Below are positions 7,401 through 9,697 of a stretch of DNA of 9,697 nucleotides, in pieces. The position numbers and the translations under genes are program-made. The stretch covers positions 1 through 9,697 of the forward strand of contig CAMWQF010000087.1 of the NCBI GenBank assembly GCA_947176285.1, in the 5' to 3' direction. This DNA is from an uncultured Porphyromonadaceae bacterium (lineage in GTDB: Bacteria; Bacteroidota; Bacteroidia; Bacteroidales; Muribaculaceae). The notes under the pieces are model-generated. The model was not told the DNA's origin. It saw nothing but the letters and a program-made list of their open reading frames with translations, and made no database searches. How positions within the stretch are numbered: the stretch's first letter is position 1; each line of letters begins with the position of its first letter.

Positions 7401-8908
7401 GAAACCGGACCGGATGATTCAGAAATAGCATCCGGAGTAATAGAAAACTGTAAAGAAGGCACATCATCATCCAAAAGATCTAAGATAACTGAAGCAGGGG
7501 AATACATATCAGCGGCAACAGTAAACATTACAGATCGGGTGACGTCAGGAACATCATCGTCTTTTGCGGTCAATTTTGCTCTTACCTCAGACTCTCCGGC
7601 AGGAAGTGTTATGGATGGGATAATGAATCTACCGGGCAATTCACATGCTATCGTGATATCAAGATTTTCCTTAGGAGGGCGATTTGCAGTAATAATCAAA
7701 TCGAAGTCGTCTCCTTCAGTAACTTCATCATTACTGAAAGACATGGAGAGCGATGGATACGTGTCATCCTCAACATGTATAACTGATTCTACTCCCGAGT
7801 AACCATTTCCAGATATATTGATGATAGCCTGATCCGAGTCATCAAGAACACTATTTGCTTTTATATTCATATATACATAGACACCGGATTGTCCCTTATG
7901 AATAGTTACTTCAGAAGGAACAGAAAATCTGGAGTCACCGATTTTCTCAATGACAAATGTTTCGGATGAAGATGTGTTTCCGCTTCTGGTAAGGAAAAAT
8001 CGGATAGGAGAATTTGAAGTCTCCTCGACGTTTACAGATTCAGGAGAAAGAGTCAATTTTTTCCCAATTTGAATAAAAGACTCGCAGTAGGCTGTATTAT
8101 TAGCCTTTAGAGATGTTGGCTCCCCTGCATCACTGTTAGGAGTTAGTTTAACGCAAATCTGAGCATTCCCGTCAATGCCAAGGATGTCCGGGACTTTGAT
8201 TTCAGCATTGCGGCTCACTCTGCCCCCTGCGTTTAGAGGATCATTATAGAATGAAGAAGCAAGCACTTTCTCTGTGCCATCACTACCGATTAGTATTATC
8301 TGCTCTGACCATCCGGAATTAGTCTTGAGTCCACCAACATTTGTCACTACCCAACCTACAGAGATAAGATCTCCAGGATTGACGGCGTGTAAGCCTGTCG
8401 CTACATTCGATATCTCAAGATCCGGCGATTTTCCAATCATTATGTTTCCATTTGAAAATCCTGTTGCTATGTTTGAACCGTCGCGCGCCACGATTGCAAC
8501 ATCAGAGAATGATGGTTGCAATACTGTTCCCTCTTTAAGATTCTCGTCTGCGTAAAGTTGGATCGACATAATTGAACCGGTATGTCCTGAAATGGCAGAG
8601 TTGTTCGGGGACATCAAAATACATGTATATGCATGACTTCCTTCATCAAATTTTTCATTTGAAGATATGATGTGAGATGAAGTTCTTTCGGTAGTGGCTG
8701 CTTCACCAAGAGAGATACTTTCCGGCAAATTGATTGTGAATTGAACAGCGACCACTTCTGAAGAGTTGTCAAGTTCTATCTGAAGAGAAGATTCCCCACC
8801 GGGAGCTATGATAATATTAGGATTTGACAATGTATTTCTTTGAGCCATTACTCCTAATGACGTCAGCAAAAGAATGGTTATAGCTGTTAATATTTGTTTG
8901 GTCTGCAT
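1475..8908 (-). CDS. Giant multidomain secreted protein (cohesin-like, CARDB, Calx-beta, Ig-like, Cys-rich helical region, InlB-like repeats, T9SS-like tail)
   Basis: The 2477-residue protein begins with a signal peptide (cut near VMA/Q, residue 22). Domains, by eye: cohesin-like beta domain 28-160; CARDB 162-282; four Calx-beta domains 284-698; second CARDB 700-810; macroglobulin MG2-like 812-905 ('TDKAIYNQNEEIHITG'); two NEW3/CARDB-like Ig folds 908-1118; carboxypeptidase-regulatory-like domain 1121-1210; Ig-like 1213-1330; Gly/Ser/Asn linker 1365-1410; Cys-rich mostly helical region 1418-1740; Ig-like region 1741-1870; conserved block 1870-2015; a less clear part 2016-2155; SbsA-like Ig domain 2160-2275; two InlB/Flg_new-type repeats 2278-2427; T9SS-like tail 2429-2477. 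It is probably exported to the periplasm by Sec, then moved across the outer membrane by T9SS and attached to or released from the surface. An adhesin or scaffold role is inferred; I see no catalytic motif. The start is 13 bases after the stop of the dockerin gene, with no Shine-Dalgarno, so the two are likely co-transcribed. GC falls from about 50% in mid-gene samples to about 33% over 1501-1920. Confidence 0.9.
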   Translation of the reverse strand: MQTKQILTAITILLLTSLGVMAQRNTLSNPNIIIAPGGESSLQIELDNSSEVVAVQFTINLPESISLGEAATTERTSSHIISSNEKFDEGSHAYTCILMSPNNSAISGHTGSIMSIQLYADENLKEGTVLQPSFSDVAIVARDGSNIATGFSNGNIMIGKSPDLEISNVATGLHAVNPGDLISVGWVVTNVGGLKTNSGWSEQIILIGSDGTEKVLASSFYNDPLNAGGRVSRNAEIKVPDILGIDGNAQICVKLTPNSDAGEPTSLKANNTAYCESFIQIGKKLTLSPESVNVEETSNSPIRFFLTRSGNTSSSETFVIEKIGDSRFSVPSEVTIHKGQSGVYVYMNIKANSVLDDSDQAIINISGNGYSGVESVIHVEDDTYPSLSMSFSNDEVTEGDDFDLIITANRPPKENLDITIACELPGRFIIPSITLPAGESEVRAKLTAKDDDVPDVTRSVMFTVAADMYSPASVILDLLDDDVPSLQFSITPDAISESSGPVSVIGKLLRNDNFDKTVTIRFSDDSDGNIYYGRESVEMASGVKELTVNLGPIDNSVVDGERTYNITASVWISSCSCNASNGSSGGQVSVPLTVYDDDGPALSMVSSASVIKEGNEMTVTVSRNTDSSGALTVYVSCDSDSRLEFPSSVLIPAGATSGSFKVKSLRNEEDNDDFTAVLTVEAEGFAKGNLWFLVSDQTLPDAQISEISVSENEIKVGERISLNATLINTGSYMLPELTKVFIYRKGDVNPLAIAYLQSELMPDERVIIEKTITLPDAVGSYSLYAVVNEEQEVKELLYSNNTSPSVEVNVKSPFSFRLKTDKAIYNQNEEIHITGSIKGVDVGNKNVDIYVINEGIRQVLKAVSDKNGAFDLNYQPYSEQMGHFEVGACYPGENTSNVFASFDVYGIKRTISHPIFCEITYGEDFNGIVGISNPGNLPLTDLQAKVISKPENCSVQLECPSEIQSGASAELSYKIVSPQLSSGNDWQKFVVELTSKEGASLTVPVNYYCYNAGGKIQSSVAAISTTMMKDGVRDYPFEISNIGKGATGKITLALPTWMSAATPTEMASLNNGETATVVLRFVPTNDMQLNVPVTGQIGINCENGDGLALPFTIEPVSEANGILTVDVCDEYTYYTSEAPHVSNAEVRISHPTTGVLIASGLTDENGRFSTSLNEGYYAVSVNAPHHDTYRNYVLVDPASEKCITVNLSIEAITVGWNVEETEVEDEYRIVTTVKFETNVPAPVVEMQVPDRIPAKDLAEGESLIFNAVLTNKGLITAQDVQFIAPDGFTYLTFEPLSYSEPFSLAPQQSVAIPIKVTHVKNNGTMRVRPIDDDPCVGKPGTLYAWDCGTDRKWHRYSIPIQVGSCNSNDSTTWDNSGNGSYGGRGGNWYPVPHTGFGGDSYGPSSDNNNVPTLNVEDCEPCQNKFFVDLLDCILELVPGYKELKIVIACVQKVIDAVNVAQNNPTKTQLCLALMDAVSSCTSAKGAGSGDKNQGRAKQREEALAEILGTLKGIADKVQNEEETNWEEQTETLVSLAQSLSKLAGYDFDDLGDLICPLKLLEPCDKEGTDTIPAKIKALELPTYRNTEPSYIQEFRNALTFPFLDQISLLSMQYEFYGDACWLDSEKDQLSDFFDVFYSLQDEEECIPESSYDTLIAAKPENVSKDQVRDFIDRWNNSLRDETSDNCINYDNITKSLDIFDAVDDAVSELGYDSFADYFEVEYDKCRKEAESIGKSVCSSITLQFSQSMVMTRQAFRGTLTVFNGHETTAMSDVKLSLTIKDEMGNLATTHEFQINPESISGFEGNLDLTGGWSLAANETGTATILFIPTKYAAPTVSKVYSFGGTLTYVDPFNGLEVSRILSPVYLTVKPSPNLDLTYFMQRDILGDDPLTEDVESSEEAEFSLLITNTGYGDAQNVKMVTDQPKIIENEKGLLIDFELTSSQLNGGEKTLALGNSVTSDFGTIPAKGSAYAQWWIKSSLLGHFSDYNVDATHISSSDNPDLSLLNNVAIHELIRSIDIDNGDGLKGFMTNDIIDAEDMPDMLYFSNGEIAPVITTDDAELFSNSETEYILSISPDSEGWNYGRISDPTFGRAKLKKILRQSDGKEISLRNIWQTDRTLRDGKEPVYENLIHFVDDFKTLERESYLLTFEPIPLVRLEIEAVEGLPDDNSIVNQQVEILTVVFNKPIDSKTFTYEDISLSIQGFKQDVSLIEISTDDNKSFQVNLSEIYKNAGTGFYSLTFLTSGIIDSEGFTGKDGKTVNWIYMPDGSVSITVNVYPEDTGYITHLIDGSDLTISPSSVIPAKYGDSITLTAHAKEGYDFEEWINKDNVYSTDERIEFIALSNDEFIAQFSPKSYYIEIDAYCKGGSILGRDSGIYYFGEELPLIAVPDEGYVFYKWIINGEEISENSVFTYKVKEETRISASFIESSGVEIISEQNKIIIYSIDGLLINDDATLETIQNLEKGVYIINGVKYIAR
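1478..1624 (-). other. T9SS-like C-terminal sorting tail of the giant protein
   Basis: The last 49 residues hold the signature of Bacteroidota type A C-terminal signals: 'KIIIYSIDGLLI' (the 'vYsl.Grlv' strand), then 'IQNLEKGVYIINGVKYIAR' (the 'L.kGiYiv.g.k' strand pair). In known systems this tail directs passage through the type IX secretion system and is usually removed. Which T9SS components the host has cannot be seen here. Confidence 0.72.
1628..2077 (-). repeat. Two InlB/Flg_new-type repeats near the C-terminus
   Basis: Residues 2278-2352 and 2355-2427 share the pattern of InlB B-repeat or Flg_new domains. This is a strand followed by 'YGDSITLTAHAKEGYDFEEW' in the first and 'FGEELPLIAVPDEGYVFYKW' in the second, then a closing strand 'FIAQFSPK' or 'ISASFIES'. 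Such domains are common in long surface proteins as stalk or ligand-binding modules. Confidence 0.8.
3689..4906 (-). other. Cys-rich, mostly helical region of unknown fold with Gly/Ser/Asn linker
   Basis: Residues 1335-1740 break the all-beta pattern of the giant protein. First come Cys 1335, 1347 and 1365, then a linker rich in Gly, Ser, Asn and Tyr (about 1365-1410). A long stretch with helical character follows ('DLLDCILELVPGYKELKIVI', 'LVSLAQSLSKLAGYD', 'VRDFIDRWNNSL'), carrying Cys at 1418, 1421, 1432, 1449, 1470, 1480, 1555, 1563, 1620, 1645, 1686, 1725 and 1737. That is 16 Cys in about 400 residues, likely disulfide-bonded outside the cell. I do not recognise the family. Confidence 0.65.
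6815..8059 (-). repeat. Four tandem Calx-beta domains
   Basis: Residues 284-698 are four units of about 95-115 residues. Boundaries are marked by acidic linkers followed by a short strand: 'VEDDTYPSLSMSF', 'LLDDDVPSLQFSI', 'VYDDDGPALSMV'. Each unit has a 'V.EG/ESS' strand start (VNVEETSNSP, VTEGDDFDL, ISESSGPVS, IKEGNEMTV) and an 'IPAG/LPAG/IHKG' beta-turn. In known Calx-beta domains the inter-domain acidic residues bind Ca2+, so calcium-stiffened rods are expected. The third unit has an inserted CSC motif (575-577). Confidence 0.82.
8429..8827 (-). other. Cohesin-like N-terminal beta domain of the giant protein
   Basis: Residues 28-160 follow the pattern of a Bacteroidales cohesin/CBM-like beta sandwich. 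It opens 'IIIAPGGESSLQIELDN', then 'VVAVQFTINLPESISL', a variable loop, 'YTCILMSPNNSAISGHTGSI' and 'MSIQLYAD', and closes with 'GNIMIGK'. Similar domains open many Bacteroidales surface proteins, often alongside dockerins. The call rests on pattern memory, not an alignment; whether it binds a dockerin is not known. Confidence 0.6.
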
Positions 8909-8921
8909 GTCTTATGAACGT

Positions 8922-9697
8922 TTATTTCTTGATGAGTTTCTTATGGATGTTCTTCCCTTCGTAGCCGACTGATATGACATATATTCGTCCGTCATCAGCC
9001 TTAAATGGAATCATGATGCCTTCTCCGGATGCACATTGTGATCCGCTAAGGAGAATCAGTCCATCTGCCGTTGCTATTTGCCATGTCGTGTTGATGCCTT
9101 GTGGTATATTGAGACGAATGTTTTCGGTGAGAACCTCAATTAAGAGATCTGTCTCAATAACCGGAACATCGGTTTGGGACTCGTTGAGTGTGACCGGTAT
9201 TTCCTTAGCTCTTACGTCAGATAGCATAGCGTAACTGATATTTGTAGTCCAAGTCCTACCTATTCTGACCGAACCTTCCGGGATAGTGGCTCCCGATATG
9301 GAATAGCCGATCAATCTTGTTTTTCCGTCATAGGATTTTTTTGTTATTCCGAATCCGGGAATAGACTCAATGGTTACATCGTCATTGTCGACGATAATAT
9401 CAAAAGCAGCTATCTCGGTATTCGAAGTTAAAGTGATGATTCCATTATCTATGAATATGGAAGCACCAATGTCAGAAGATTCTGACACTGGAGAAACCTT
9501 TTTATATCTTGGCATAATAGTAGGATCTGAGTCAAGTATGAGGTTAACAAGACAAACTATATCCTGAACATTGACAACATCATCTTCATAAAGATTTGCT
9601 GCTGTGAAATTTACGGGATCATACCAAAGAGGATCATATAGTCCGGAATGATATCTTTTATCCAGTATGTAATTGATAGTAGATTGGATATCAAGAA
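8922..9697 (-). CDS. Dockerin-containing exported protein with cohesin-like domain (partial, N-terminus off window)
   Basis: The frame is open from the TAA at 8922-8924 to the right edge, giving 257 visible residues. The first in-frame Met (9515) is internal, because the 60 residues before it are a good dockerin type I region. Visible residues 1-56 are the dockerin pair. Residues 75-170 are a cohesin-like beta domain, with 'EIAAFDIIV', 'RLIGYSISGATIPEGSVRIG' and 'ISYAMLSDVRAKEIPVTL', a pattern often found after dockerins in Bacteroidales. Residues about 193-257 resemble a T9SS-type tail ('WQIATADGLILLSG', 'GRIYVISVGYEGKNIHKKLI'). The missing N-terminus probably holds a signal peptide and an effector or LRR domain, which cannot be told from here. 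It is followed after 13 bp by the giant secreted protein on the same strand, so the two are likely an operon. Confidence 0.83.
   Translation of the reverse strand, partial: LDIQSTINYILDKRYHSGLYDPLWYDPVNFTAANLYEDDVVNVQDIVCLVNLILDSDPTIMPRYKKVSPVSESSDIGASIFIDNGIITLTSNTEIAAFDIIVDNDDVTIESIPGFGITKKSYDGKTRLIGYSISGATIPEGSVRIGRTWTTNISYAMLSDVRAKEIPVTLNESQTDVPVIETDLLIEVLTENIRLNIPQGINTTWQIATADGLILLSGSQCASGEGIMIPFKADDGRIYVISVGYEGKNIHKKLIKK
9528..9697 (-). other. Dockerin type I region, second repeat with degenerate calcium loop
   Basis: The window cuts into the first repeat (LDIQSTINYIL), and a spacer with 'GLYDPLWYDPVNF' follows. The second repeat is 'AANLYEDDVVNVQDIVCLVN'. The canonical loop D-x-N-x-D-G-x-x-x-x-x-D is read here as N-L-Y-E-D-D-V-V-N-V-Q-D. 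Positions 5 and 12 keep Asp, but position 1 is Asn, 3 is Tyr and 6 is Asp. The helix 'DIVCLVNLIL' is typical. Confidence 0.78.

Noticed and set aside
7362..7802. 146-residue + strand ORF opposite the giant gene
   Set aside because: It is a shadow of the Calx-beta region: Ser/Thr/Ile-rich low-complexity translation, with no domain and no start context.
1475..8908. Possible polymorphic toxin, protease or glycoside hydrolase hidden in the giant protein
   Set aside because: I looked for catalytic motifs and an immunity gene next to it and found none; the C-terminus is a sorting tail, not a toxin domain.

Overview
The window looks like chromosome of a gut-type Bacteroidales bacterium. The evidence is a BspA-like leucine-rich-repeat protein, a PepSY-like small secreted protein, a dockerin protein of the form common in Prevotellaceae/Muribaculaceae/Bacteroidaceae, a type IX secretion (T9SS)-like C-terminal tail on the largest protein, AT-rich leaders and no clear Shine-Dalgarno sites. 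The family cannot be fixed; Muribaculaceae or Prevotellaceae is my guess. There are no RNA genes, CRISPR arrays, insertion sequences or phage genes that I can see.

Layout: two + strand genes lie on the left. They are an LRR protein (115-867) and a 116-residue exported protein (991-1341), each behind an A-rich non-coding leader. They converge on a two-gene - strand unit that fills the rest of the window. A perfect 17-bp inverted repeat (1367-1405) sits between the two units and probably terminates one or both. The - strand unit reads right to left: a dockerin-containing exported protein whose N-terminus lies beyond the right edge (8922 to past 9697), then 13 bp, then a 2477-residue multidomain secreted protein (1475-8908). 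The promoter of this unit is outside the window.

The giant protein carries, in order: a signal peptide, a cohesin-like beta domain, a CARDB domain, four tandem Calx-beta domains, a second CARDB, several Ig-like/macroglobulin-like/carboxypeptidase-regulatory-like modules, a Gly/Ser/Asn linker, a mostly helical Cys-rich segment of about 320 residues, further Ig-like modules with a distinctive 'QRD..GDDP...NEKGLLIDF' block, an SbsA-like Ig domain, two InlB/Flg_new-type repeats and a T9SS-like tail. It looks like a large surface or extracellular adhesin or scaffold; no catalytic domain was recognised.

All four genes appear to encode exported proteins, so the window is a small cell-surface locus. 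The most interesting points are the giant protein's unassigned middle (Cys-rich helical insert plus conserved block) and the adjacency of a dockerin-bearing protein to a protein that starts with a cohesin-like domain. No enzyme, toxin or defence system could be supported.
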